Positions 19,522 to 27,387 of a DNA stretch of 64,000 nucleotides are shown piece by piece. Below the pieces are notes generated by a model. That model was not told the DNA's origin. It did not search any database and worked only from the letters and a program-made list of their open reading frames with translations. The DNA comes from Streptomyces dioscori. GTDB taxonomy: Bacteria > Actinomycetota > Actinomycetes > Streptomycetales > Streptomycetaceae. Position 1 is the first letter of the stretch. Each line of letters starts with the position of its first letter. The stretch lies in NCBI RefSeq assembly GCF_003024195.1, contig NZ_KZ679042.1, forward strand, positions 517,911 through 581,910, given 5' to 3'. The position numbers and the translations under genes were made by a program.

Positions 19522-21999
19522 GTGAGCCTTCCAGAAGAACACCCTGATCCGGCCGACGAGACCGGCGACGCCGTCCTCGACGACGCCGCGAGCACAGACG
19601 TAGAGGTACGCGCGGACGTACCGGTGGACGAGCAGAGCGCCCTCACCACCAACTACCCCGTGGGCAGGCTGGCCGCGACGGTGGAACGGCTGCGCCGCGA
19701 GGTGCGGGCCGCCCAGGCCGAGGCCGACGGGCGGGCCCTGATCGAACTCGCCAAGGGCATCCTGGTCGAGCGGCTGGGCTGCGGTCCGGCCCAGGCCGCC
19801 CGCCAGCTCGCCGAGCTGGCCGAACAGGCGAAGGTGACACCGCTCGAACTCGCCGTCGACGTCATCAACCAGTCCGCCCGCGACCGGCTGTCGGACGTGA
19901 CCGGCGCCTTCCTCGCCGGGGCGAAGGGCGACGAGAGCCCGTCGGCCCCGCGCGCGGGGAGCGAGCGCTCCGCCGCGGTCCGGCTGCGGGAGGCCGAGAG
20001 CGGCGCGCTGGCGGCTCCCGACACGCAGGCCGTCGCGGACTCGCTCCTCCAGCACGCGCTGACCCCGCTCGGCGCGGTGGGTGTGGCCATCTGGACCGCC
20101 GGGACCGACGGTTCGCTGACGCTCGCGGGCAGCGCCGGGTTCTCCCCCGCGGAGGCCGGGCGCTGGCGCTATGTGCCCCCCGGGGTGGTGACGGTGGCCC
20201 GTACGAGTCTCACCGCGCGCACGGGACAGTGGATCGGCTCCCTCGCGGAGACCGGCCTCCCCTCCGTCGGCCAGCACCACTACCCCGACGGAGGGAGGGC
20301 CGCCCTGCCCGCCGGCACCGGCGGACGGGTCCACGGTGTCCTCGAAGTCGTCTGGCCCACTCCCCTGGAACCGCAGTCGCCCCAGGTGATCCGCCAGGTC
20401 GAGGCGCTGGCGGAACTGTGCGCCCACACCCTGGAGACGTACGCGTTCGTGCACGGCGGCGACACCGTCAGTGAGCCCCGTGTCCTGCCGGACGCCGCCG
20501 AACTGGTGGACCTGGCCGACGGACTGCACGATCCCGCGCTGGTCCTCGTCCCCTACGTCGACGACGGACATCTCGTCGACTTCCACATCCATCACGTCAA
20601 CAGCCGTTTCCTGGATCCGGCCGGCCGGCCGCGCGGCCTCATCAGCGGCTCCCTGCTCCTTGAGGCCTACCCGATGGCCGCCGGGGAGAGCGAACTGTTC
20701 CAGCGGGTCGAGCGCGTCTACGCCACCGGGGAGCCGTTCCGCGCCCAGCGGATGAACCTCACGGCCCTGGTCGACCAGGTGACGCTGGCGACCGTGGCCG
20801 ACATCAGCATCAGCCGCCACGGCAGCAGCGTGCTGCTGATCTGGCGTATCGAGGACGAGACGGCACGGCTGGCGAGCCTGCTCCAGCACGCCCAGCGCCT
20901 GGGCCGCATCGGCGGCTTCGAGGAGAACCTGCTCACGGGCGAGATCACCTGGAACGGCCAGCTCTTCAGTCTGTACGGCAGATCGCCGGCGAGCGGTCCC
21001 GTGCCGCTGGAGGAGCTGGCCCTGCACGCCCACCCGGACGACGCCGTCGCCATCGGCCGTTTCCTGCGCACCCTGCTCCACCACCGCCGCCCGGCCGCCG
21101 CGGCCTTCCGGCTCCAGCGTCCCGACGAGGTGACCCGCCACATCCGCGTGGTGGCGGAGCCGGTGCTCGACGCCGACGGCCGGCCGTTCGTCCTGCGCGG
21201 GGCCTACCAGGACATCTCGGCCCAGCACTGGACGGAGGTCGCGCTGGCCGCCACGCGTGACCAGCTCGCCCACACCGAGCAGCAGGCGACCGAACGCAAC
21301 CGGCTGACGCTGCAGTTGCAGCACGCCATCATGCCCCCGACCCAGGCACCGCTGCAGGCCCCCCGGCTCGACGTGGCCGTCCGCTACCGGCCCGCCGAGA
21401 CCGAACAGCTCGTGGGCGGCGACTGGTACGACGCGGTCGTGCTGCCGTCCGGTCTGGTGCTGCTGTGCGTGGGTGACGTGGCCGGGCACGGCATAGAGGC
21501 CGCGACGAGCATGGTCGTGCTGCGCAACGCCCTGCGCGGGCTCGCGGTGACCGGGGCGGGCCCCGGCCAGCTGCTGACCTGGCTCAACAGCGTGGCGCAC
21601 CATCTCACGGGCTCCATCACCGCCACCGCGGTCTGCGGCATCTACGACCCGGACAGCCGGACGCTGCGCTGGGCCAGGGCCGGTCATCTGCCGCCCGTAC
21701 TGGTGCGGGACGCCGAAGCGGTGTCCCTGCCGCTCCTCAAGGGCCTGCTGCTGGGTGCCGTGCCCGATGTGGCGTACGCCGAGGACGAGGTGCAACTGGC
21801 GGCCGACGACACGCTGTTGATGTACACGGACGGCCTGATCGAGCGGCGGGACCGCACGATGGAGGAGTCCATGACGCAACTGCTCACGACGGTCCGCACC
21901 GCGCCGTGCACACTCGACCAGCAGTTGGACCGGCTCCTCACCTACAGCAGGTCGGACACCGACGACGACACCTGCATCGTGGGCATCCGCGTGTCGTAG
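19522..21999 (+). CDS. SpoIIE-type PP2C phosphatase with ANTAR-like, GAF and PAS domains
   Basis: An 825-residue multidomain phosphatase. An ANTAR-like three-helix segment occupies about residues 48-118 (ALIELAKGILVERLGCGPAQ). It is followed by a GAF-like domain (about 165-305), PAS-like sensory regions (about 330-570) and a SpoIIE PP2C domain (about 610-825). The metal-binding acids are in GGDWYD, GDVAGHG and the terminal DTDDDTCI. SpoIIE/RsbU-type enzymes dephosphorylate STAS anti-anti-sigma proteins, which then sequester the anti-sigma factor. A STAS gene follows 230 bp downstream. The start is GTG 19522, with GAGGAGC about 10 bases upstream. The ANTAR-like segment is unusual in a phosphatase because ANTAR normally binds paired RNA hairpins. 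It may instead act only as a helical signalling module. Confidence 0.88.
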   Translation: MSLPEEHPDPADETGDAVLDDAASTDVEVRADVPVDEQSALTTNYPVGRLAATVERLRREVRAAQAEADGRALIELAKGILVERLGCGPAQAARQLAELAEQAKVTPLELAVDVINQSARDRLSDVTGAFLAGAKGDESPSAPRAGSERSAAVRLREAESGALAAPDTQAVADSLLQHALTPLGAVGVAIWTAGTDGSLTLAGSAGFSPAEAGRWRYVPPGVVTVARTSLTARTGQWIGSLAETGLPSVGQHHYPDGGRAALPAGTGGRVHGVLEVVWPTPLEPQSPQVIRQVEALAELCAHTLETYAFVHGGDTVSEPRVLPDAAELVDLADGLHDPALVLVPYVDDGHLVDFHIHHVNSRFLDPAGRPRGLISGSLLLEAYPMAAGESELFQRVERVYATGEPFRAQRMNLTALVDQVTLATVADISISRHGSSVLLIWRIEDETARLASLLQHAQRLGRIGGFEENLLTGEITWNGQLFSLYGRSPASGPVPLEELALHAHPDDAVAIGRFLRTLLHHRRPAAAAFRLQRPDEVTRHIRVVAEPVLDADGRPFVLRGAYQDISAQHWTEVALAATRDQLAHTEQQATERNRLTLQLQHAIMPPTQAPLQAPRLDVAVRYRPAETEQLVGGDWYDAVVLPSGLVLLCVGDVAGHGIEAATSMVVLRNALRGLAVTGAGPGQLLTWLNSVAHHLTGSITATAVCGIYDPDSRTLRWARAGHLPPVLVRDAEAVSLPLLKGLLLGAVPDVAYAEDEVQLAADDTLLMYTDGLIERRDRTMEESMTQLLTTVRTAPCTLDQQLDRLLTYSRSDTDDDTCIVGIRVS

Positions 22000-22169
22000 T
22001 CCCTTCGGCGACCATGAACGAAAACGATCCGCATGCGGGGGCGCAGGCGGGGTAGACGCGCGGGCATGTGCGACGAGAGACACAGACCCGCTGGTGAGGC
22101 CACTGCCTGCGCGTGCCTCGGAAAAACGCCGACGAGAGCTTGATCACGTCGTGTGTGCCGTCGTCGACG

Positions 22170-22194
22170 GCATCGAATGCGCGTACGGGGGTAG
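22170..22194 (+). promoter_or_regulatory. Candidate SigB-type promoter of the STAS gene
   Basis: GCAT (22170-22173), 15 bp, then GGGTAG (22189-22194), which is one base off the GNNT-N14-16-GGGTAC/T consensus. It would give a leader of about 30 nt before GTG 22231. Confidence 0.45.
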
Positions 22195-22230
22195 CTGCCC
22201 CAGACCGTCATGACTTTGTGGGAGGTACTT

Positions 22231-22614
22231 GTGTCCATAGCCCAGAACCCGTTGTCCGTAGAGGTCTCCCTGCCTCGCGAGGACGTCGTGCTGCTCACGG
22301 TCGAGGGACATCTGGACATCGACACCGCGACGGGACTCCAGCACCATCTGGCGAACCAGTTCCAGCACGGTCGTCGTCACTTCCTGCTGGACCTCGCGGC
22401 CGTTCCCTTCATGGACTCGTCCGGTATGAACATCATCATCAGGGCGTACCAGCAGACGCGGGAGCTCGACGGGAGCGTGCACATCATCGCGCCGACCCCG
22501 CCCGTGCGGCGGATCCTCGACCTCACCGGGGTGAGCATCACCGTGCCCGTGTCCAACAACGTCGAGGACTCGCTCGCGCTCGTGGACAAGCAGCAGGGCA
22601 GCGACTCCGCCTGA
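22231..22614 (+). CDS. STAS-domain anti-sigma factor antagonist
   Basis: A 127-residue single STAS domain of the SpoIIAA/RsbV family. The fold markers are VLLTVEGHLDIDTATGLQ and FLLDLAAVPFMDSSGMNII. The phosphorylatable serine is in the DSSG motif at residues 62-65. GTG 22231 is chosen because GGGAGGT lies just before it. An in-frame ATG at 22210 has no site. In the unphosphorylated form such proteins bind RsbW-like kinases and free the sigma factor. The two flanking SpoIIE-type phosphatases are obvious candidates to reactivate it. It stands in the order kinase, phosphatase, STAS, phosphatase, all on one strand. Confidence 0.92.
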   Translation: MSIAQNPLSVEVSLPREDVVLLTVEGHLDIDTATGLQHHLANQFQHGRRHFLLDLAAVPFMDSSGMNIIIRAYQQTRELDGSVHIIAPTPPVRRILDLTGVSITVPVSNNVEDSLALVDKQQGSDSA

Positions 22615-22662
22615 ACCCCGACACACGCTCCGCCCTCGGGGGACGGCGGGGCACAGTCACGT

Positions 22663-22676
22663 ACGACAGTTGTCGT
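22663..22676. promoter_or_regulatory. Inverted repeat just upstream of the second phosphatase gene
   Basis: ACGACA-GT-TGTCGT, perfect 6-bp arms, ends 10 bp before the presumed TTG start at 22687. It could be an operator. Nothing identifies the binding protein. Confidence 0.35.
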
Positions 22677-22686
22677 GTGACAACCT

Positions 22687-24639
22687 TTGACCAAGGCAAG
22701 GACATTGAGCAGTGCTGGGCCGGGCGCCCGCCGGGAGCCATCCCCGGACGCGGACCTCACGACCTTCCACCCTGCTGTGATCGCCGCCCTGCCGGCGCGC
22801 GACGCGAGCAGTTCCGCCCGGCCCGTGGGGGACGACACCGCCGTCGCCGCACCGGGCCCCACCCCCGTCGGACCGCACACCATGATTCGTACCTGGCACA
22901 TCTCCACCGCCCCCGACGCCGCACGGGCCCGTGTCGACACGGCACGCCTGGCCGCCGCGCACGGGGTGTCCGGCATGGAGCGGGCCCGTCTGACGGCCGC
23001 ACTCGGCGCGGAGCTGCGGCAGTGCCTCACACGGGGCGGCACCTGGCGACTCGATCTGCGGGCGGCCACGGACCCGCCCGAGGACGGTCTGCTGCGGGCC
23101 GTCGTGACCTCGTGCGACGACACGGACGACGAGGGACGGCCGCCGTGGCACATGACGGTCGCCTGCGGCGAGGGCGTGCCCGCGGCGGACGCCGAACCCG
23201 TGGCGGACGACCAGGAGACCCTGGCCGATGCGCTGCTGGGCGCCGACGAGGACACGGCCCTGGTGCTGGAGCGGCTCGGCGAGCAGGAGGACCTGGTCAC
23301 CTTCCACCGGGAGGAACTGGAGCAGACGAATCAGGGCGTACTGGCCCTGCACGCGGAGCTGGACGCGGCCGGCCAGGCCCAGCTGGACCTCCTGGCCGCC
23401 GAGCGGAAGGCGCGCGGTGAGGCGGAGGCCGCCCGCCGCAGACTGACGTTCCTGGCCGACGCGAGCGCGGTACTGACGGCCTCGCTCAACCACGACGAGG
23501 TCGTCCGCCGGCTGGAGAGCCTGCTGGTTCCGGAGTACGCCGGCAGTGTCGACGTATGGCTCTTCGACGCGGACGACGAGGATCGCGTGAACGCGCCACG
23601 TCCGGCCGCCGCCGTGGTCGCTGCCCGCACCGGGCGCCCGCAGTACGCCGCCGATCATCCCGGCGACCTCCCCGGTGTCGACGACCACCCCTCCGCGGCG
23701 CCGCTTCCCGCGGCGCCCCTGCTGTGCATTCCGCTGGGGACCAGACGGACACCGCAAGGGGTTTTGATCCTCACGCCGCCGGCCGCCCGGTGGGACGCCG
23801 ACGACGTCGTCATGCTGATCGAACTCACCCGCCGGGCCGGTGTGGCGATCGACAACGCCCGGCGCTTCGAGCACAACCGGGACATCGCCGAGACCCTGCA
23901 GCGGGCCCTGCTCACGGATCTGCCCACCACCCCGGGACTGCATCTGGCCGCGCGCTATCTGCCGGCCACCCACGGACTGAACATCGGCGGCGACTGGTAC
24001 GACGCGTTCCGCCAGCCCGACGGCAGCCTCATCACCGTCATCGGCGACGTGACCGGGCACGGACTGCACGCCGCCGTCATGATGAGCCAGCTGCGCACGG
24101 CGCTGCGCGCGTACGCCGTCGACGGCGGCACCCCCGGCCAGCTCCTCACCAAGCTGCACATCTTCCTGCACCACCTGCAGCCCGAGCTGTACGCCACCGC
24201 CGTCATCGCCCGCTTCCACCCCGACGACCCGACCCTCACCTGGGCCGCGGCGGGCCATCCGCCGCCCGTGCTGCGGACCCCCGACGGACAGGTGCACACG
24301 CTCGACGCGAAGCCCGGTGCGATGCTCGGCATCCCGCTGCAGCAGGTGATCCAGGACCACACCGTGACCCTCACGCCCGGTTCGACCCTGGCGCTCTACA
24401 CGGACGGACTGGTCGAGCGCCGCGCCCAGGGCATCGACCCGGGCATCGAGCGGCTCGCGGCGGCGCTCGGCACCTTCCGTTCCGCGGACCTCGACGCCGA
24501 TCTGGACGCCTCGGCCGACAGTCTGCTGCATCCGCTGCTGGCCGATTCCGAGCGGGACGACGACGTGTGTCTGCTGCTGTGCCATCTGCACAGCCGGGCG
24601 GCGGAGCTGGCGAAGACCCCCACCCGGCTGGCTTTCTGA
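22687..24639 (+). CDS. SpoIIE-type PP2C phosphatase with GAF domain and degenerate N-terminal ATPase-like region
   Basis: Up to 650 residues. The N-terminal 150 residues resemble a decayed RsbW-like fold (MIRTWHISTAPDAARAR, then ERARLTAALGAELRQCLTRG). A coiled coil follows near residues 190-250 (EEDLVTFHREELEQTNQG type), then a GAF domain (about 255-400) and a SpoIIE PP2C domain (about 410-640). The PP2C domain has metal ligands in GGDWYDAF, GDVTGHG and ERDDDVC. It probably dephosphorylates STAS proteins, most likely the one encoded immediately upstream. The start is uncertain. TTG 22687 or TTG 22705 follow AAGG motifs, and ATG 22885 would give a shorter protein of about 584 residues. It ends 34 bp from a convergent MarR gene. 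Confidence 0.86.
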   Translation: MTKARTLSSAGPGARREPSPDADLTTFHPAVIAALPARDASSSARPVGDDTAVAAPGPTPVGPHTMIRTWHISTAPDAARARVDTARLAAAHGVSGMERARLTAALGAELRQCLTRGGTWRLDLRAATDPPEDGLLRAVVTSCDDTDDEGRPPWHMTVACGEGVPAADAEPVADDQETLADALLGADEDTALVLERLGEQEDLVTFHREELEQTNQGVLALHAELDAAGQAQLDLLAAERKARGEAEAARRRLTFLADASAVLTASLNHDEVVRRLESLLVPEYAGSVDVWLFDADDEDRVNAPRPAAAVVAARTGRPQYAADHPGDLPGVDDHPSAAPLPAAPLLCIPLGTRRTPQGVLILTPPAARWDADDVVMLIELTRRAGVAIDNARRFEHNRDIAETLQRALLTDLPTTPGLHLAARYLPATHGLNIGGDWYDAFRQPDGSLITVIGDVTGHGLHAAVMMSQLRTALRAYAVDGGTPGQLLTKLHIFLHHLQPELYATAVIARFHPDDPTLTWAAAGHPPPVLRTPDGQVHTLDAKPGAMLGIPLQQVIQDHTVTLTPGSTLALYTDGLVERRAQGIDPGIERLAAALGTFRSADLDADLDASADSLLHPLLADSERDDDVCLLLCHLHSRAAELAKTPTRLAF

Positions 24640-24673
24640 GCTGCCCCGCCGGGACCGTCCCGACCGGGCCGCC

Positions 24674-25171
24674 TCAGCTCGGCCGTGGCGGCTGCGGGCG
24701 TACGAGGGTGTGGGCCCGGTGGAAGGCGCGCAGGCCCTGTTGCAGAGAGGCCCGCTCCCCCGGGGTCATCACCGCGAGGACACCGGTGAGGCTCAGGGAG
24801 CGGTGCTCGGTGACGTCGGCCAGGAGCCGCCGCCCCTGCGAGGTGACCACGAGCTGCACCTCGCGGCGGCTGTGCGGCTGTACCGTCCGCCGCAGCAGTC
24901 CGGCGGCTTCGAGGCGGCCGCACAGTCGGCTCGCGGTGGGCAGCGCGATGCCCAGGTGCTCGGCGAGGGCGGTGAGGTTGAGTTCCGGCAGTCTTCGGAC
25001 GGTCTGCAGCGCGAGCAGTTGCCGGGTGGGCAGCCGGGGCGGGGCGTCGGCCGCCGCCCCGAACCACAGCGTCACCAGGCTCTCCACCGCGTCGAAGACG
25101 TGATCGGCGAGCGTGTCCGGTGGGTGGCCGGCTCGCTGCGGGCGATCCGGCACGGGAGTGGTCACACGCAC
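24674..25171 (-). CDS. MarR-family transcriptional regulator
   Basis: A 165-residue winged-helix regulator. The HTH is LNLTALAEHLGIALPTASRLCGRLEAAGLL, quoted here in two parts as LNLTALAEHLGIALPTASRL and CGRLEAAGLL. The wing follows at HSRREVQLVVTSQGRRL, and dimerisation helices flank it. GTG 25171 or GTG 25165 may start translation, with AGAGAAG just upstream. MarR proteins bind palindromic operators as dimers and respond to small ligands or oxidants. No target is adjacent. It is convergent with the phosphatase and may serve the signalling island or be autoregulated. Confidence 0.88.
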   Translation of the reverse strand: MRVTTPVPDRPQRAGHPPDTLADHVFDAVESLVTLWFGAAADAPPRLPTRQLLALQTVRRLPELNLTALAEHLGIALPTASRLCGRLEAAGLLRRTVQPHSRREVQLVVTSQGRRLLADVTEHRSLSLTGVLAVMTPGERASLQQGLRAFHRAHTLVRPQPPRPS

Positions 25172-25306
25172 TTCTCTTTCAGTTCTCTCGGTCGACTCCG
25201 GCCAGGACAGGGGTCGTTCATGTCGGCCCTACCCGAACATCCGGACCGTACACAGCCCGCGCTCCCCCGATGCCCGGCCGGCCGGGACGCCCCGTGACCG
25301 CGAACG

Positions 25307-25357
25307 GCCCGGTCCTTCCCCTCCCGCGTGCGTGAAACGGGAGGGGGAGGACCGGGC
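25307..25357 (-). terminator. Terminator of the esterase gene
   Basis: 20-bp arms (25307-25326 with 25338-25357) with one G-T pair and an 11-nt loop, located 20 bp beyond the stop of the minus-strand esterase. Confidence 0.8.
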
Positions 25358-25377
25358 TGTCTCCGGCGACCGTCCGG

Positions 25378-26346
25378 TCAGCCGGTGGCCAGGGCGCCCT
25401 TGAGCACGGCGATCGCCTGGCTGATGGCGGCCTCGGCGGCGTGGGTCTCGCGCAGGGCGTTGAGCATCACGAAGTCGTGGATGATGCCCTGGTAGCGGAC
25501 CGCGGTGACGGGCACGCCGGCCTCGCGCAGCTTGTTGGCGTAGGCCTCGCCCTCGTCGCGCAGGACGTCGGCCTCGCCGGTGACGACGAGGGCCGGCGGC
25601 AGTCCGGTGAGCTGCTCGGTGGTGGCGCGCAGCGGGGAAGCGGTGATCTCGGCGCGCTGCTTCTCGTCGGTCGTGTACTGGTCCCAGAACCACTGCATGC
25701 CGTCGCGGCGCAGGAAGTAGCCCTCGGCGAACTGGTGGTAGGAGCCGGTGTCGAAGGAGGCGTCGGTGACCGGGTAGAACAGCACCTGCTGGACGAGCGC
25801 GACGTCGCCGCGCTCCTTGGCCATGAGGGTGAGGGCGGCGGCCATGTTGCCGCCGACGGAGTCGCCCACCACCGCGACGCGGGAGGCGTCGAGGCCGTGG
25901 TCGGCGCCGGTGGTGGCGACCCACTGGGCGACGGTGTAGTTCTGCTCGATGGCGACGGGGTAGCGCGCCTCGGGCGAGAGGTCGTACTCGGGGAAGACGA
26001 CCGCTGCGTTCGCGCCGACGGCCAGTTCGCGCACCAGGCGGTCGTGGGTGTGGGCGTTGCCGAAGACCCAGCCTGCGCCGTGGATGTAGACGATGACCGG
26101 GAGGGTGCCGGTCGCTCCCGCGGGGCGCACGATCCGGGTGCGGACCTCGCCGGTGGGGCCGCCGGGGACGGTGATCCATTCCTCATCGGTCGCCGGCTTG
26201 GCGATCTCGCCCGACTGGACCTCGTCGACGGCCTTGCGGCCCTCGGCCGGGCCGAGGTCGAACAGGTAGGGCGGGTTGGCGGTCGCCTGGACGAAGGCCG
26301 CGGCGGCGGGCTCCAGGACGGGGCGGACACCGGTTGTGTCGGTCAT
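25378..26346 (-). CDS. Alpha/beta hydrolase, hormone-sensitive lipase-type esterase
   Basis: A 322-residue cytoplasmic esterase of the HSL family, which cleaves short-chain carboxyl esters. The oxyanion-hole motif is YIHGAGW (family consensus HGGG, with the second G replaced by A). The nucleophile is S163 in GDSVGGN, the acid is D260 in GEADVLRDEGE and the base is H290 in IIHDFVM. ATG 26346 has GAGGAG six bases upstream. It is divergent from an OhrR/MarR-type regulator across a gap with a 15-bp palindrome inside the esterase promoter, so direct repression and induction by the regulator's ligand are likely. The natural substrate is unknown. Confidence 0.9.
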   Translation of the reverse strand: MTDTTGVRPVLEPAAAAFVQATANPPYLFDLGPAEGRKAVDEVQSGEIAKPATDEEWITVPGGPTGEVRTRIVRPAGATGTLPVIVYIHGAGWVFGNAHTHDRLVRELAVGANAAVVFPEYDLSPEARYPVAIEQNYTVAQWVATTGADHGLDASRVAVVGDSVGGNMAAALTLMAKERGDVALVQQVLFYPVTDASFDTGSYHQFAEGYFLRRDGMQWFWDQYTTDEKQRAEITASPLRATTEQLTGLPPALVVTGEADVLRDEGEAYANKLREAGVPVTAVRYQGIIHDFVMLNALRETHAAEAAISQAIAVLKGALATG

Positions 26347-26418
26347 GACGATCTCCTCGGATCTGGTGCCGTGGGCACGCTCCTCGCGGGCTTCGCCGGG
26401 AGCGGGGGCATGACCAGA

Positions 26419-26447
26419 ACAGTAGCTCACGACTCAGTCGTGCACAA
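26419..26447 (-). promoter_or_regulatory. Esterase promoter with MarR-type palindrome in the spacer
   Basis: On the minus strand TTGTGC (26447-26442), 17 bp, then TACTGT (26424-26419). A perfect palindrome CACGACT-C-AGTCGTG (26428-26442) almost fills the spacer. A dimer bound there would block RNA polymerase. Confidence 0.6.
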
Positions 26448-26552
26448 CTCATTAGGGCGCGATACGATCGGGGAGACTCGATGGCACGCTCGGCGATAGG
26501 GTGGGGATCACCGAGGCAGATCGAGGCAGATCACCGAGTACGGAGGTACGCC

Positions 26553-27035
26553 GTGAGCACCGCCGGAGCCGAATCGACGCAGGGGGCTGCGTCCGCGTCG
26601 CCGCAGGGGGGTTCGCTCCTACTGGAGGACCAGCTCTGCTTCGCCCTGTACGCGGCCTCCCGGGCGGTCACCGCCCGCTACCGCCCCCTGCTGGACGAGC
26701 TGGGACTGACCTATCCGCAGTACCTGGTGATGCTCGCCCTGTGGGAACAGGACTCGATCTCCGTACGCGACCTGGGCACGGCCCTCCAGCTGGAGTCCAG
26801 CACCCTGTCACCGCTCCTCAAGCGCCTGGAGGCGAACGGGCTGCTGCGGCGCGAGCGCCGGGCGGAGGACGAGCGCTCGGTCGCCCTGCACCTCACCGAG
26901 GCGGGGATGCGCCTCCAGGACCGGGCGAACACGGTCCCCCTGGCGATGGGCGACGCGATGTCCCTGACCCCCGAACAGGACGCCACAGCCAAACACTTGC
27001 TCCGCCTGCTCACCACAAACGTCAGCACCACTTAG
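26553..27035 (+). CDS. MarR-family regulator, OhrR-like with redox-type cysteine
   Basis: A 160-residue winged-helix protein. GTG 26553 has GGAGG six bases upstream. After a 24-residue extension it reads LEDQLCFALYAASRAVTARY, the OhrR-type N-terminus with the peroxide-sensing cysteine at about residue 29. This is followed by LGLTYPQYLVMLALWE and the HTH ISVRDLGTALQLESSTLSPL. The wing contains RRERRAEDERSVALHLTEAG. OhrR proteins are released from DNA when the cysteine is oxidised by organic hydroperoxides and usually control ohr. No ohr gene is here, and the divergent gene is an esterase. The regulator may therefore control the esterase, itself, or a distant ohr. Confidence 0.88.
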   Translation: MSTAGAESTQGAASASPQGGSLLLEDQLCFALYAASRAVTARYRPLLDELGLTYPQYLVMLALWEQDSISVRDLGTALQLESSTLSPLLKRLEANGLLRRERRAEDERSVALHLTEAGMRLQDRANTVPLAMGDAMSLTPEQDATAKHLLRLLTTNVSTT

Positions 27036-27057
27036 GACCACCCCCCAGACGCCACGA

Positions 27058-27208
27058 GGAAGGCAGGGGCGCAGCCCGCCTTCCAGGGGCGCGAGGAACT
27101 GCGCGACCAGCCCCCACCGAACCCGCAGCCACCCGACAGGCCGGGGCGCAGCCCCGCCCCAAAGGGGCGCGGGGAACTGCGCGACCGGCCCCCACCGGAC
27201 CCGCAGCC
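27058..27208. repeat. GC-rich intergenic repeat cluster, two copies of a 46-bp element with hairpins
   Basis: Two near-identical 46-bp copies (27085-27130 and 27163-27208) begin AGGGGCGCG and contain GGAACTGCGCGACC, then GCCCCCACCG and CCGCAGCC. Each is preceded by a short hairpin with GGGGC-GCA-GCCCC character (the first at 27058-27084). The same element occurs at 43847-44038. It fits a dispersed intergenic repeat that I recall from Streptomyces. The remaining gap to 27387 carries the GH127 promoter. Confidence 0.85.
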
Positions 27209-27263
27209 GACCACCACCCCCTCAAGCCCCCACCCCACACACCAACCAATCGCGCCACAAGCA

Positions 27264-27292
27264 TTGACGCACCCCCCTCGCCTACCTATGTT
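27264..27292 (+). promoter_or_regulatory. Vegetative-type promoter of the GH127 gene
   Basis: TTGACG (27264-27269), 17 bp, TATGTT (27287-27292). Good -35 match and spacing for the main sigma factor. The leader would be about 90 nt. Confidence 0.6.
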
Positions 27293-27387
27293 CTGGCCGA
27301 CCCCACGGACGTGGTTCGGCATTTCGAACACTGCGAGCTTCACCGGTCACCCGCCGAAGCAAACCCCCACGCAGAGACGAGGAACGC

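Noticed and set aside
26506..26538. GATCACCGAG direct repeats before the OhrR-like gene
   Set aside because: Short imperfect repeat in a low-complexity stretch. The palindrome at 26428 is a far better operator candidate.
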